From contig JAQBUH010000002.1 in assembly GCA_027624075.1 (NCBI GenBank), positions 1 through 64,000 of the forward strand: a DNA stretch of 64,000 nucleotides. Direction: 5' to 3'. The notes under the pieces were generated by a model. It saw only the letters and a list, made by a program, of their open reading frames with translations. It did not search any database and was not told the origin of the DNA. Source of the DNA: Chloroflexota bacterium. Lineage in GTDB: Bacteria; Chloroflexota; Dehalococcoidia; Lucifugimonadales; Lucifugimonadaceae. Below, piece by piece: positions 23,374 through 32,466 of this stretch. Positions within the stretch are counted from its first letter, which is position 1. The number at the start of each line of letters is the position of its first letter. A program made the translations under genes and the position numbers.

Positions 23374-24648
23374 ATGCCAGCAGCAGGCGTCAGAGCCATC
23401 GATGTACTTCTGATCGAAGACGATCCTCACGCGGCGAACCTGTTCCTTGAAAGGACGAGGCACTTCGCGCCAGGGGAGTTCAACATCACGCAGGCACGCT
23501 CTCTTCAGACCGCGCTTGATGAGGCTGCCGATACTCCGTACAGCCTGGCCGTGCTCGACCTGACACTTCCCGACTCATCGGGGATCGAGACCTGCTCCCG
23601 TTTCAGTGCGGCGCAACCCGACGTGCCGTTCATCGTCCTGACCGGCGTCGCAGACGGCTCACTTGCTGAAACTCTCTCCAGGGCAGGCGCGAAGGCGGCC
23701 CTGGTCAAGGACGACTGCTCAGGCCAGGACATCGTCGACGCCATGCGGACGGCGCGGGCGGGGCGTGAGAGCGAAAGCCGCTTTTCGCCAGAGTCTGAGC
23801 GGGCGATTGCCGAGGCGAGATTCAGAAACGCCATTGTCGACAGTGCGGACGGGATCGTTGTAGTCGATGCGGCAGGCAAGGTGCTGCTCGTCAGCGCAGG
23901 CGCCGAGTCGCTACTCGGCCGCACCGCGGCGGACCTGACAGGATCGCCGCTTGGCATCGAACTTCACCCGGGCGCTCCTGTTCGGGCCCAGATGCTCCGT
24001 GAGCAGGCCGGCCACTCTGAAACCCATAACGCCGTCGGACCCGTGCGCCAGTTTGACGTCTGCCGGTTGAACATCAGTGAGGTGGAGTTCTGGCCGTTTA
24101 CTCACTACTGGTCCGGAAAGCCGGTCACGGTCTGCGCAATGCGTGACGTCACAAACCAGTCTGCGGAAGAGCACCGCCAACGCAACATGTTGAAGATCGA
24201 ACAGCCCCTTGAGGTGACCGCAGGCGTCGATGCGGTCTGTACAGACCTTGCGGTAAGGCTCGGCGCGCTGGTTAAGTTCAACCGGTTCGAGGCTTCAGTG
24301 TGGATGCCTGAGCTTGACAGGTTGCAGGTGTTATTCGAACTCGGAGTGGCGGCGAATGGCCGTGAACTGTCCGCAATGGTCCAGCGGAGCTCAGCGCCAC
24401 ATGGGTTTGGCTCCTGGATAACCGAATGGTCATCGGAAGAGCTTTTCCCGAGAGTCGCAGTGTCTGTCGGGTGTGTCGCTCCAGGCGCATACAGCGGTCG
24501 AGATGAGGCGGTGCTGGCGCGCTGCGCAAGCATGGTGGCTGACGTTCTCAGACAACGCAGGACAGCGCCTGTGTTCTCCGTGCCGGCTGAAGCTCCATCT
24601 CTCAGGCGCGCCGCGCCGGCGAACGGAATTCTCCCAGGGGCTGCGTAG
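23374..24648 (+). CDS. Receiver-PAS signalling protein with C-terminal GAF-like region
   Basis: ATG 23374, with AGGGAA upstream, gives 424 residues. The receiver at 8-125 has E15/D16/D17 and phospho-acceptor D62 in VLDLTLPDSSG. A PAS domain lies at about 150-270 (FRNAIVDSADGIVVVDAAGKVL, MRDVTNQSAEE). The last 150 residues (VCTDLAVRLGALVKFNRFEASVWMP onward) look like a GAF domain. No kinase core is present. The stop codon overlaps the GTG start of the histidine kinase gene by one base (TAGTG), so the two proteins are made together. It probably relays or tunes the signal of that kinase. Confidence 0.85.
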   Translation: MPAAGVRAIDVLLIEDDPHAANLFLERTRHFAPGEFNITQARSLQTALDEAADTPYSLAVLDLTLPDSSGIETCSRFSAAQPDVPFIVLTGVADGSLAETLSRAGAKAALVKDDCSGQDIVDAMRTARAGRESESRFSPESERAIAEARFRNAIVDSADGIVVVDAAGKVLLVSAGAESLLGRTAADLTGSPLGIELHPGAPVRAQMLREQAGHSETHNAVGPVRQFDVCRLNISEVEFWPFTHYWSGKPVTVCAMRDVTNQSAEEHRQRNMLKIEQPLEVTAGVDAVCTDLAVRLGALVKFNRFEASVWMPELDRLQVLFELGVAANGRELSAMVQRSSAPHGFGSWITEWSSEELFPRVAVSVGCVAPGAYSGRDEAVLARCASMVADVLRQRRTAPVFSVPAEAPSLRRAAPANGILPGAA

Positions 24649-26804
24649 TGAGCCTGTCCGCAGAACGTCCGCTGGCAGACAGGCGCCCAGGATACCCGGC
24701 GGACGGCGCGTTCACCCGCCGGTTGGGGGTCATCGCCGCTGCCGCGACGTTCCTTATGCTGCTCGCCATGACTATCGGCACCGCGTTCGGCGCGCGGGCG
24801 GTACTTAACTCTCAAAGCCAGCAACGGTTCGCTGACGTTGTCACGAGCGCGTCCAACTCCGTCCGCGCAGACCTTGACCGCAGTTTCACAGAGATTGCGG
24901 CGGTCGAGGCATTCATCAGGTCGGAGTCGGAGCTCACGAACAACGGGTTCCAGATCTTCGCAAGCACAGTGAGCCAGAGGAGCGCAGGGTCGGAGGCACT
25001 TGGCTTCGCCCCCCGTGTCAGAGGAGGTGAGGCAACCGCCTTTATCGAGAGGCTCAACGACCTGGGTGTGGTGCTTCAGGAGTTCGATGACTCAAGTTTG
25101 CTGAATGAGCGTTTCCCGGTTGCGTACATGTTCCCGCCCGTGCCAGGCCTGATTGAGCCGGGAGTGGACATCCTCTCAGACCCTCGCTTTGGGGCCACAG
25201 TGCGAGACTCGCTCAGGGCGCGCTCGCCGATCGCCTCCGCTCCCACGGCGCTGCGTACCAACCCATCGGGACAGTCGTGGTTCCTGGTGTTTCAGCCGGT
25301 GTTCGGCGACCCCGAGCCTGGTCAGCTCCCAACCGAGGGCCCGCTCCTCGGCTACGCATTCGGCGTGTACCGGGCGGCGGAATTTCTGGCAGGGCCGCTC
25401 GGGCGCAACAACCTGGATGGAGTCCGGCTTCGTGTTCTGGACACGACGCCCGGACGTGGAGCGACCCAGATCTTCCCTGAGCCTGTGGCAGATGCTGACG
25501 AGTCACTTGCCCACGGGTGGGCCCAGGCGGGAATCGAGTTCGCCGGAAGGCGCTGGAACCTTCAGTTTGAAACGCCTGAGCGGTTTGGTCTGAGTGCGCT
25601 TGAACGGAACGTGTGGGTTATTGTCCTTTCCGCCGGACTTGGATTGACCGTCTTCGCCTCCGTCTCCATGTTCTCGCTGCTGAAGTCAAGAAGCGCCGCA
25701 CACTCGTCTCTTGACCTAATGGCCAGTCAGATCCGTGTGATTGTCGGCTCAGCCATTGAAGGCATAGTTGTGCTCGACGCCGCGAACCGCATCGTACTGG
25801 CCAACCGGTCGTTCGCAGACGCCTTCGGGATGCCTGATCCGGATCAACTGGCGCGCAAGGACTGGAGCGCAGTCCGGGAGTCCGCGGCGGTCGAGTTCGC
25901 CGGCCGTGACGGTTTCTTTGCGTTGCTGGGGCAGGTCAGCAACAGCCAGAATGCCGCCATCGCGGCGGCAGATGTCAGGATTAAGGCGCCTGTCGAACGC
26001 ACGCTGTCCATGTCATCGTCACCTGTCAGCGATGCCTCTGGGCAGTACCTTGGACGGCTTTTCGTGTTTCGCGACGTCACAGCAGAGAGGTCTGCCGAAG
26101 AGGCGAAAACCGACTTTATCTCGATGGTCTCCCACGAACTCCGGACACCGTTGACTTCGATAGTCGGCTATGTAGACCTGTTGATGGAGGGTGCTGACGG
26201 CTTGCATTCGCCGGAATCTGTCCGACTGCTTGGGATCGTCAAACGCAACAGCAACCGGCTGGCCCGCCTGGTGGCTGACATCCTCGACCTCTCACGGATA
26301 GACAATGCACGGTTTGATCTTGATCCGGGCTCTGTCGATCTGGCATCTCTCATTACGGAGCTGACAGAGTCGATGTCCGCTGAATTCCGTGCCAAGGACC
26401 TCTCGGTCGTCCTTGAACTGGACGCCGGTATGCCGCCCGCTCATGTGGACCGGATCAGAATTGGCCAGGTGTTCACTAACCTGCTGTCCAACGCGTACCG
26501 CTACACGCCCTCAGGCGGCGCCGTCACGGTCAGGGCATCGGCACACGATGCGAATTTCATCGTTTCATTCAAGGACACCGGAGTAGGTATCAGTCCAGAG
26601 GACCGGCCGAAGCTGTTCGAGCGGTTCGCCCGCATCAACCGCAACGGGACGCGTCCGAGCGGCTCAACGGGCCTTGGGCTCGCCATCACGAAGGCGCTGG
26701 TCGAACTGCACGGAGGGACGATTGGTGTGGAGAGCAGCCCCGGCAACGGCTCAACCTTTACAGTCGTCATCCCACGCAAGGCTGCGGAGAATGCGGCCGC
26801 CTGA
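24648..26804 (+). CDS. Membrane sensor histidine kinase with CHASE-type sensor and PAS domain
   Basis: The protein has 718 residues and starts at GTG. A transmembrane helix at about 28-50 is followed by an extracytoplasmic CHASE-type domain of roughly 250 residues, then a second helix near 325-347 (VWVIVLSAGLGLTVFASVSM). The cytoplasmic part holds a PAS domain (IRVIVGSAIEGIVVLDAANR), a HisKA domain with phospho-acceptor H496 in SHELRTP, and a HATPase domain with N box NLLSNAYRYTP, G1 DTGVGI and G2 STGLGLAI. It likely senses a small extracellular ligand. The convergent OmpR-type regulator next door is the natural partner. A 15-base palindrome at 26837-26851 lies between the two. Confidence 0.92.
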   Translation: MSLSAERPLADRRPGYPADGAFTRRLGVIAAAATFLMLLAMTIGTAFGARAVLNSQSQQRFADVVTSASNSVRADLDRSFTEIAAVEAFIRSESELTNNGFQIFASTVSQRSAGSEALGFAPRVRGGEATAFIERLNDLGVVLQEFDDSSLLNERFPVAYMFPPVPGLIEPGVDILSDPRFGATVRDSLRARSPIASAPTALRTNPSGQSWFLVFQPVFGDPEPGQLPTEGPLLGYAFGVYRAAEFLAGPLGRNNLDGVRLRVLDTTPGRGATQIFPEPVADADESLAHGWAQAGIEFAGRRWNLQFETPERFGLSALERNVWVIVLSAGLGLTVFASVSMFSLLKSRSAAHSSLDLMASQIRVIVGSAIEGIVVLDAANRIVLANRSFADAFGMPDPDQLARKDWSAVRESAAVEFAGRDGFFALLGQVSNSQNAAIAAADVRIKAPVERTLSMSSSPVSDASGQYLGRLFVFRDVTAERSAEEAKTDFISMVSHELRTPLTSIVGYVDLLMEGADGLHSPESVRLLGIVKRNSNRLARLVADILDLSRIDNARFDLDPGSVDLASLITELTESMSAEFRAKDLSVVLELDAGMPPAHVDRIRIGQVFTNLLSNAYRYTPSGGAVTVRASAHDANFIVSFKDTGVGISPEDRPKLFERFARINRNGTRPSGSTGLGLAITKALVELHGGTIGVESSPGNGSTFTVVIPRKAAENAAA

Positions 26805-26850
26805 GCACTTTGACGCTGATGCCCGGTGCCTGGCACGCCAGCCAGGCTGG

Positions 26851-27576
26851 CTAAGCTGCACGAGCCTCGGACTGCTCATAGTAAGTCGGGCGTACGTAGC
26901 GATAGCCGAACTCTCTCACCGTTTCGATCAGCATGGGGCGTTTGGGGTGCTCCTCGATCTTCGCTCGAAGATACGAGATATACAGCCGCACGCTATCCGG
27001 CGATGTCTCGGTTGCGTTTGGCCCCCAGGCCATGTCCAGCAACTGGTTGTGGCTCAGCACCTGTCCTGAGTGCCTGACCATGGATGTCAGCAGCCTGTAC
27101 TCGAGCGGCGAAAGCGCCACCTCACGGCCGCGGACAGCAACGATGTGGGCCCTGTGATCGATAGTCAGCTGTGCGTCGATGTATGAGTCTTCACCACCCC
27201 TGACCGCAGGCATCGTAGCCCTGCGCATCACGGCTTCGACTCTGGCGACTAGCTCTTCCTTCGCAAACGGCTTGACGATGTAGTCGTCCGCCCCTGCCTG
27301 AAGGCCCTTTACACGGTCCAGTTCAGATCCCATGGCTGATAGGAAAATCACGGGAATGTCAGACATCTCCCTCATCCGGGAGCACAGCTCTATCCCGTCC
27401 ATCGCAGGAAGATCAATGTCGACGATTGCCAGGTCAGGGCGCTCGACGAAGAAAGAACGTAGCGCCTCCTCGCCTGACGCGGCGAGGACTGTGCGGTAGC
27501 CGGCCATATCGAGCCGTATCGAGACGAGCTCAAGTATGTCCTGTTCGTCATCAACTACCAGAATGGTGGCAGCCAT
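26851..27576 (-). CDS. OmpR/PhoB-family response regulator
   Basis: The protein has 241 residues. The receiver domain has D9/D10, phospho-acceptor D53 in IVDIDLPAMDG, and lysine in DDYIVKPF. A winged-helix DNA-binding domain occupies the C-terminal 100 residues (LSPLEYRLLTSMVRHSGQVL, then DSVRLYISYLRAKIEE, then VREFGYRY). GAGGAG is 3 to 4 bases before the ATG. It converges on the CHASE-type histidine kinase, and is probably its output regulator although on the opposite strand. Target promoters are unknown. Confidence 0.93.
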   Translation of the reverse strand: MAATILVVDDEQDILELVSIRLDMAGYRTVLAASGEEALRSFFVERPDLAIVDIDLPAMDGIELCSRMREMSDIPVIFLSAMGSELDRVKGLQAGADDYIVKPFAKEELVARVEAVMRRATMPAVRGGEDSYIDAQLTIDHRAHIVAVRGREVALSPLEYRLLTSMVRHSGQVLSHNQLLDMAWGPNATETSPDSVRLYISYLRAKIEEHPKRPMLIETVREFGYRYVRPTYYEQSEARAA

Positions 27577-27970
27577 GGTCTCCTCACGCTGGACCCGGAT
27601 CCTGAGAGGGCGCAGGTCCGGTCAGTCCAGTTGCAGGCGGTTAATTGCGGTTCACCATTCCAATTTAGCTATGAGAAGACGCGTTGGGGTCAGGGGATAC
27701 ACCACGAAGGGGTGATGGGGCGGCACACAGTGAAATCACACTCCGGTGTGGGCTGTCACCACAAAGACGGTCGCGGAGGTCCACCAGCGCAATCCCACGG
27801 GGCAGTCCGGCACGTACATTCTGCCAGTGCGAGACAAACAACTACGATGACCACGCAGGCGCCTGACGCGACGAATCGTTCTGTATGGTTGCAGAGACGT
27901 CCCGCGTCCGCTCAAGTAGTCTCCCAGCCTGTGTCGCATCACAAGTCGGCCACATCTCTCCGGTAGAGCC
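27577..27970. other. Divergent intergenic region, no gene recognised
   Basis: This 394-base gap lies between two divergent genes. Frames open here give low-complexity, His/Arg-rich translations without family features. A small hairpin (CACAC, TCCG, GTGTG) lies near 27740-27755. It presumably contains the promoters of the regulator and of the lipoprotein gene, but no clear -35/-10 pair was found. Confidence 0.5.
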
Positions 27971-30331
27971 TTGAAACCAGCACTTCACCGTTTGACCCAG
28001 CCCTCTCGCCTGCAGCGGGCGTCCGTTCCGGTTCTAGCTCTTATACTGGCCATAGCCGCCGCCGCGTGCGGCTCTCCACCGGACGCCGGGTTCGACAGCT
28101 CGTCTGACGGCGGCCCTGTGCCCCACGAAGTCAGCTTTGTTCCGGTCGAGACCTCTGAGAGCGCCACGTTCTCCTGGGAGTTCGGCGACGGCAACACCAG
28201 TGACGAGCGCTCTCCGCGGCACACATACCGGGACGCCGGAGAGTTCACGGTACGGCTCACAGTGTCCAACGGTGGCTCGCAGGTCTTCTCCGAGCGGCCT
28301 GTGAGGCTGGAGCCGGGTGAGGCAGGGTGGATCATTGTCGATCCGCCGGCCCTGGCGCTCGAGAGCGGCGAGCGCAGATCGTTCAGTGTGTCTGCGTTCG
28401 ACACGCTCGGAAACCCGGTCCCCGATGCCGAGTACCGCTGGTCCGCAAACGTGTCGGCCGGGTCGGTCCTGGAAGATGGGACGTTTATTGCGGGCCCGAA
28501 TACCGGCAACTACCTGAGCGCGTTGAAGGTTGAGTATGAAAGGCTGGGAGCGACAGCGTCTACCGTCATTCCGGTTGAAATCGTCTGCGGACCTCTCGAC
28601 TCGATCAGCATCGAGCCGCCTGCGATCAATCTCAGGGTGAACTCCAGAGTCGTCCTGAAAGTGGTCGCAAGAGACCGCCAGGGGCATGTGCTGCCAGAGC
28701 CAGACATCGAGTGGCTGCCTGTCCGGGTCGGCGTGGACACTCTGCTTTCGGGTGGAGAGTTCAGGGCGGGCCTGTTGCCCACTCCCGGAGAGCAGCAGCT
28801 TGTGACTGTCCGCGTCAGTGTCGCTGGTGAGACCAGAGAGCAAACGCTCTCCGGCGCCATCACACCGGGGATCCTCGACAGGGTGGACGTGACACCAGCC
28901 ACGACCGGTGCTGCCGTAGGCGACTCGATCTCACTCAATGCTGAGGCGTTCGACCGCTTCGGAAACATACTTGAGCTCGATAGCATCGAGTGGCAGCTGG
29001 TCTCTGACGAATACGGCGAGATCACGCAAGATGGCGTTTTTACGCCCTCTGGCGGCGCTGTCACGGCAACCGGGCCGCTTGTGTCAGCCGTTGGCGAACT
29101 GGACAGAGTGCGCTCATTCGTGGATGTCTCCCTCGACATTCTGCCGGGGATCGCCGCCGGCATATCGCTAACGCCTGTCGCAGACTCGGTCACGGTCGGC
29201 TCAGGTAACCCGTACCTGGCGCTGGTCGTCGACGAGTTTGGCAACGTGATAGACGGGATTGATGTGGAATGGTCCGCCAGCAGCGCGGGGCGGATCACAG
29301 AGACGGGGGTTTTCATTGCCGGTTTTGAGACGGGCCAGTTTTCTGCCGCGGTCACCGCAACCATTGCCGCGGGAGTTGCTGGCAACCTGCAAGAGCTATC
29401 TGCCTCAACTGACATCGTAATAAGAGACCGTTCAAGCGACCTGATCGCGGTCGAGGTCTCAAGTGCGACGGACGCCGGTATCCTGCTTATCGATCTGACC
29501 GAAGCCGTTCTCCTCTCACTCTCTGATGAGCTTGACACCGATGGCGGGATTGAGCTTTCCCCCGCATGGTGGCCTGACGGAAGCCGGCTTGCGTATAGCT
29601 CAGACGTCAGCGGCACGACGCAGGTCTACGACATAGAAATCGCGACCGGCCGGATCAGGCAACTGGTCGATGACCCCGACGGGTCGGCAATGCCTGCGAT
29701 CTCGCCTGACGGCACGCGTATCGCATACATCGCCACGACCGGTGACGACTGGCAGCTGTTCGTCGCCGATCTACCTGCCCCGGACTCTGAGGGCAACATA
29801 TCGCCAGTGACCCGCGTACAGGCGACGAGGCTTTCGGTGGACGACACTGTGCAGAGCCTGCTGCCGTGGTGGTCTCCAGATGGGTCAACCATCGCTTTCA
29901 CGTCTTCACGGAGCCTTGCGGACATCGATATAAGCGTTGTCGCCTCAGACGGGTCTTCACCGCCGCGCCGCATTGGCGATACGGGACTGTCCGCGTTTGG
30001 CTGGTCCGAGGACGGCGAGTTCATCCTGGCGGTAGACAACCTGAGCGCAGGCGGTCAGAGCCTCGTGGTGATTGACGGAGTGACCGGTGATATTGCCGGT
30101 TTCATTCCGCTGCCGTTCCAGGCCTTCCTGGCGGCGTGGGCGCCCGACTCCAGTGAGGTCGCCGTGATCGACCGGCTGACAGGCGCCATGTGGCTGTTGG
30201 ACTCGGACGGCAGCAGCGTCCGGCAGGCGCTCGGCAACACCTTCGTCCCAAGAAGGACGGCGTGGCGCCCGGTGCCGATCGACGCCGCGGCTGTGCTTGC
30301 CGAGCGAGCGGGGCAACCGCAGCAGCCGTAG
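27971..30331 (+). CDS. Multidomain lipoprotein: PKD, Ig-like repeats, TolB-like beta-propeller
   Basis: The protein has 786 residues and starts at TTG. The signal peptide ends in IAAAA with lipobox C33 (CGS). A PKD domain follows (ATFSWEFGDGNTS, then HTYRDAGEFTVRLTVSN). Four Ig-like units of about 95 residues come next, each beginning near ISIEPPA or VDVTPAT and containing a D-x-x-G-N or D-x-x-G-H turn; they resemble bacterial Ig-like Big domains. The last 280 residues form a partial propeller with TolB-type blades (PAWWPDGSRLAYSS, PAISPDGTRIAYIA, PWWSPDGSTIAFTS). It should be a lipid-anchored surface protein that binds polymers or partners. No enzymatic motif is seen. It appears monocistronic. 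Confidence 0.85.
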   Translation: MKPALHRLTQPSRLQRASVPVLALILAIAAAACGSPPDAGFDSSSDGGPVPHEVSFVPVETSESATFSWEFGDGNTSDERSPRHTYRDAGEFTVRLTVSNGGSQVFSERPVRLEPGEAGWIIVDPPALALESGERRSFSVSAFDTLGNPVPDAEYRWSANVSAGSVLEDGTFIAGPNTGNYLSALKVEYERLGATASTVIPVEIVCGPLDSISIEPPAINLRVNSRVVLKVVARDRQGHVLPEPDIEWLPVRVGVDTLLSGGEFRAGLLPTPGEQQLVTVRVSVAGETREQTLSGAITPGILDRVDVTPATTGAAVGDSISLNAEAFDRFGNILELDSIEWQLVSDEYGEITQDGVFTPSGGAVTATGPLVSAVGELDRVRSFVDVSLDILPGIAAGISLTPVADSVTVGSGNPYLALVVDEFGNVIDGIDVEWSASSAGRITETGVFIAGFETGQFSAAVTATIAAGVAGNLQELSASTDIVIRDRSSDLIAVEVSSATDAGILLIDLTEAVLLSLSDELDTDGGIELSPAWWPDGSRLAYSSDVSGTTQVYDIEIATGRIRQLVDDPDGSAMPAISPDGTRIAYIATTGDDWQLFVADLPAPDSEGNISPVTRVQATRLSVDDTVQSLLPWWSPDGSTIAFTSSRSLADIDISVVASDGSSPPRRIGDTGLSAFGWSEDGEFILAVDNLSAGGQSLVVIDGVTGDIAGFIPLPFQAFLAAWAPDSSEVAVIDRLTGAMWLLDSDGSSVRQALGNTFVPRRTAWRPVPIDAAAVLAERAGQPQQP

Positions 30332-30372
30332 CAGGTCTTACTGCGAATGCGCTTAGTTACGCCCCTGCGGCC

Positions 30373-30458
30373 CCGTTGCCTCCGGCGCTAACATGTTCTG
30401 CGCCAGTCAGGCGGCTTCTTTGGGCCGTTGGCCGCGCTTTGACTGGCTTCGGCAACGG
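30373..30458 (+). promoter_or_regulatory. Nested stem structure upstream of threonine synthase
   Basis: An outer pair CCGTTGCC (30373-30380) and GGCAACGG (30451-30458) encloses an inner pair GCCAGTCA (30402-30409) and TGACTGGC (30440-30447), with a further GCGGC/GCCGC pairing inside. A short GGCGC/GCGCC hairpin (30384-30404) overlaps the inner arm and would compete with it. The element ends 53 bases before ATG 30512. It could be a leader RNA controlling thrC or the terminator region of the preceding gene. No poly-T tract follows. Confidence 0.45.
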
Positions 30459-30511
30459 TTAAGCCAATGCCCTTCCTCGTTGCGCAGCCTATCCCCAGGA
30501 CAGAGAGACAG

Positions 30512-31696
30512 ATGCCGTCCCACATAACCCATCTTGAATGCACGCTCTGCGGCAAGACCTACTCACACCGGGCGCCGATGCGGCTCTGTCCTGACGACCA
30601 GAAGCCGCTGTTTGCCCGCTATGACCTTGCCGCCGCCGCAAAAACCCTCACAAGGGACTCGCTGCCATTTCGTGCGCCGAACATGTGGCGGTATGAAGAG
30701 GTCATGCCAGTCGAGCGGCCGGAGAGCGTCATAACTCTCGGCGAAGGCTACACACCGCTAATGCGGGCCACGCGTCTCGGTGAGGCGCTTGGAATGGACT
30801 CTCTGTACATCAAAGACGAAGGCCTGAACCCGACGGGCTCGTTCAAGGCTCGCGGCCTCTCGGCGGCCGTATCGATGGCCCATCAGCTCGGCCAGATGAA
30901 GCTCACGATGCCGTCTGCCGGCAACGCCGCTGGAGCGATGGCCGCATACGCTGCGAAAGCCGGGATGGAGGCGCACGTGTTCATGCCGGAGGACGCTCCA
31001 CAGGCGAACCAGATCGAGTGCGTTGCGTACGGCGCACACCTGAACCTGGTCAAGGGCTTCATTACAGACGCAGGGAAGCTTTCCGCCGAGGCCGCCGAAC
31101 GGCACGGCCTGTTCGATGTGTCGACGCTCCGCGAGCCTTACAGGGTGGAGGGGAAGAAGACGATGGGCTACGAGATCGTAGAGCAGTTCGGCTTCGCCGT
31201 CCCCGATGTCATCGTCTATCCGACCGGCGGGGGCACAGGCATCGTCGGCATCTGGAAGGCCCTCGACGAGATGGAGGCGCTCGGCTGGATTGGCAAGGAG
31301 CGTCCGCGCATGATCTGCGTCCAGGCCGAGGGCTGCGCTCCGATCGTAGCAGCGTTCAGGAATGGCCACGAGTTCGCCGTGCCTTTCCCCGACCCCCACA
31401 CGCTGGCCGCAGGGATGCGGGTGCCTGCGGCAGTCGGCGACTTTCTTGTGCTCAGAGCCGTCCGCCAGAGCGGAGGGACGGCGGTCACAGTCACCGACCA
31501 GGAGATGGTGGACGCTGTCCGCAGGATGGCGACGCTCGAAGGGATATTTGCGGCCCCGGAAGGCGGCGCGACGCTCGCTGCCCTGGAGCAGCTGCTCGGC
31601 TCAGGCGAGGTCCGGCGTGGCGAGCGCGTTGTGCTCTTGAACACAGGCTCGGCGCTTAAATACCTGGACGTGCTCGGCCCAGCGCTATCCGGATGA
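30512..31696 (+). CDS. thrC: Threonine synthase
   Basis: From ATG 30512 (GAGAGAC just before it) the protein has 394 residues; ATG 30467 is also in frame. A short N-terminal metal-ribbon-like segment has C10, C13 and C26. LGEGYTPLMRA begins the fold-type II PLP core. The Schiff-base lysine is K112 in NPTGSFKARG, and PSAGNAAGAMAAYAAKAG binds the cofactor ring. The glycine-rich PTGGGTGIVG loop binds the PLP phosphate. It converts O-phosphohomoserine to threonine. It is convergent, with 10 bases between, to the GNAT gene. Related fold-type II lyases are possible but less likely. Confidence 0.9.
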   Translation: MPSHITHLECTLCGKTYSHRAPMRLCPDDQKPLFARYDLAAAAKTLTRDSLPFRAPNMWRYEEVMPVERPESVITLGEGYTPLMRATRLGEALGMDSLYIKDEGLNPTGSFKARGLSAAVSMAHQLGQMKLTMPSAGNAAGAMAAYAAKAGMEAHVFMPEDAPQANQIECVAYGAHLNLVKGFITDAGKLSAEAAERHGLFDVSTLREPYRVEGKKTMGYEIVEQFGFAVPDVIVYPTGGGTGIVGIWKALDEMEALGWIGKERPRMICVQAEGCAPIVAAFRNGHEFAVPFPDPHTLAAGMRVPAAVGDFLVLRAVRQSGGTAVTVTDQEMVDAVRRMATLEGIFAAPEGGATLAALEQLLGSGEVRRGERVVLLNTGSALKYLDVLGPALSG

Positions 31697-31706
31697 GCCC
31701 GGCAGG

Positions 31707-32318
31707 TCAGACGCTGTCACTCTTCCAGTCGGTAACGTGACTGGTGACACCTTCGGGATAGTGGCGCTCGTACTCGTCAACCAGTATCCCCAGGATCGCC
31801 GAGTTGTGCCTCGCGCCTTCATGTGGACGGCTCTGGCGCAGAGTTCCCTCATGCTGGAACCCGATGCTCTCGAACATGTTTCGTGCGGCCATGTTGTACT
31901 CAGGCACGTCCACCCAGGCGCGGTGAAGGCGCAGGTGCTGGAAGACGTGCTCAAGCATGGCGAGAATCGCGGCCGTGCCATATCCCGAGTGCCACTTGTC
32001 CTTGCGCCCGATCAGCACCGATATCTGCGCGTCGCCGAGCGCCTCGTCGATAGACAGTTGACCTTCGCCGACGTGGTCTCCGTTGAGCGCGTATATCGAG
32101 AAGATGTCGCGGTGCGGAACGTGGTGCAGATCGTGAAACACCTCGTTCCACTCTTTATCGTCTGCTTTCAGCATCTTCTCGGGGTCGTAGCCGAGATGCG
32201 CCGCGTCGCCGTAGGTGTAGCGGCCGAACCAGCTATCGGCAACCTCAGGGTCCTTGAGCCATGCTGAGATCCGGCCGACGTCCTCCCTGGTGACCTGCCT
32301 GAGTTCAACCTCGGCCAT
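31707..32318 (-). CDS. GNAT family N-acetyltransferase (RimJ/RimL-like)
   Basis: ATG 32318, preceded by GGAGAG, gives 203 residues. The N-terminal strand-helix (VELRQVTREDVGRISAWLKD) and the acetyl-CoA loop (RKDKWHSGYGTAAILAML) mark a GNAT fold. VPEYNMAARNMFESIGFQHEG is the conserved asparagine-containing stretch of the RimJ/RimL group. The insertion between the first helix and the core is longer than usual and His/Asp-rich. It would acetylate an amine, perhaps a protein N-terminus or a small molecule. It is divergent from the DUF1643 gene. Confidence 0.87.
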   Translation of the reverse strand: MAEVELRQVTREDVGRISAWLKDPEVADSWFGRYTYGDAAHLGYDPEKMLKADDKEWNEVFHDLHHVPHRDIFSIYALNGDHVGEGQLSIDEALGDAQISVLIGRKDKWHSGYGTAAILAMLEHVFQHLRLHRAWVDVPEYNMAARNMFESIGFQHEGTLRQSRPHEGARHNSAILGILVDEYERHYPEGVTSHVTDWKSDSV

Positions 32319-32389
32319 TTGACTCTCCAGTTTCGTGATCGAACATATTTGCGATCTTGGCCGTCTCTGGCGCCGCTCCTGATAAGGTC

Positions 32390-32433
32390 CGGCCCGCTTT
32401 CGGCCCGCTTTCGGCCCAACTCCGACCCAACGC
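32390..32433. repeat. Four tandem 11-base units, two exact and two degenerate
   Basis: CGGCCCGCTTT occurs twice (32390-32400, 32401-32411), followed by CGGCCCAACTC and CGACCCAACGC. The array lies in the divergent gap between the GNAT gene and the DUF1643 gene, 34 bases before the latter. Its core TTTCGGCCC matches, on the other strand, the 11-base repeat at 10535-10556. Confidence 0.75.
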
Positions 32434-32466
32434 CGGCGAGAGTAAAGTTGCGAGAGTATATCCGAC

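Noticed and set aside
26837-26851. Palindrome GCCAGCCAGGCTGGC as a terminator
   Set aside because: The hairpin would have only a 5-base-pair stem after loop formation and no T tract follows on either strand.
27631-27966. Open frame of 111 codons in the gap before the large lipoprotein
   Set aside because: The translation is rich in His, Ser and Gly, has no ribosome site and no recognisable domain.
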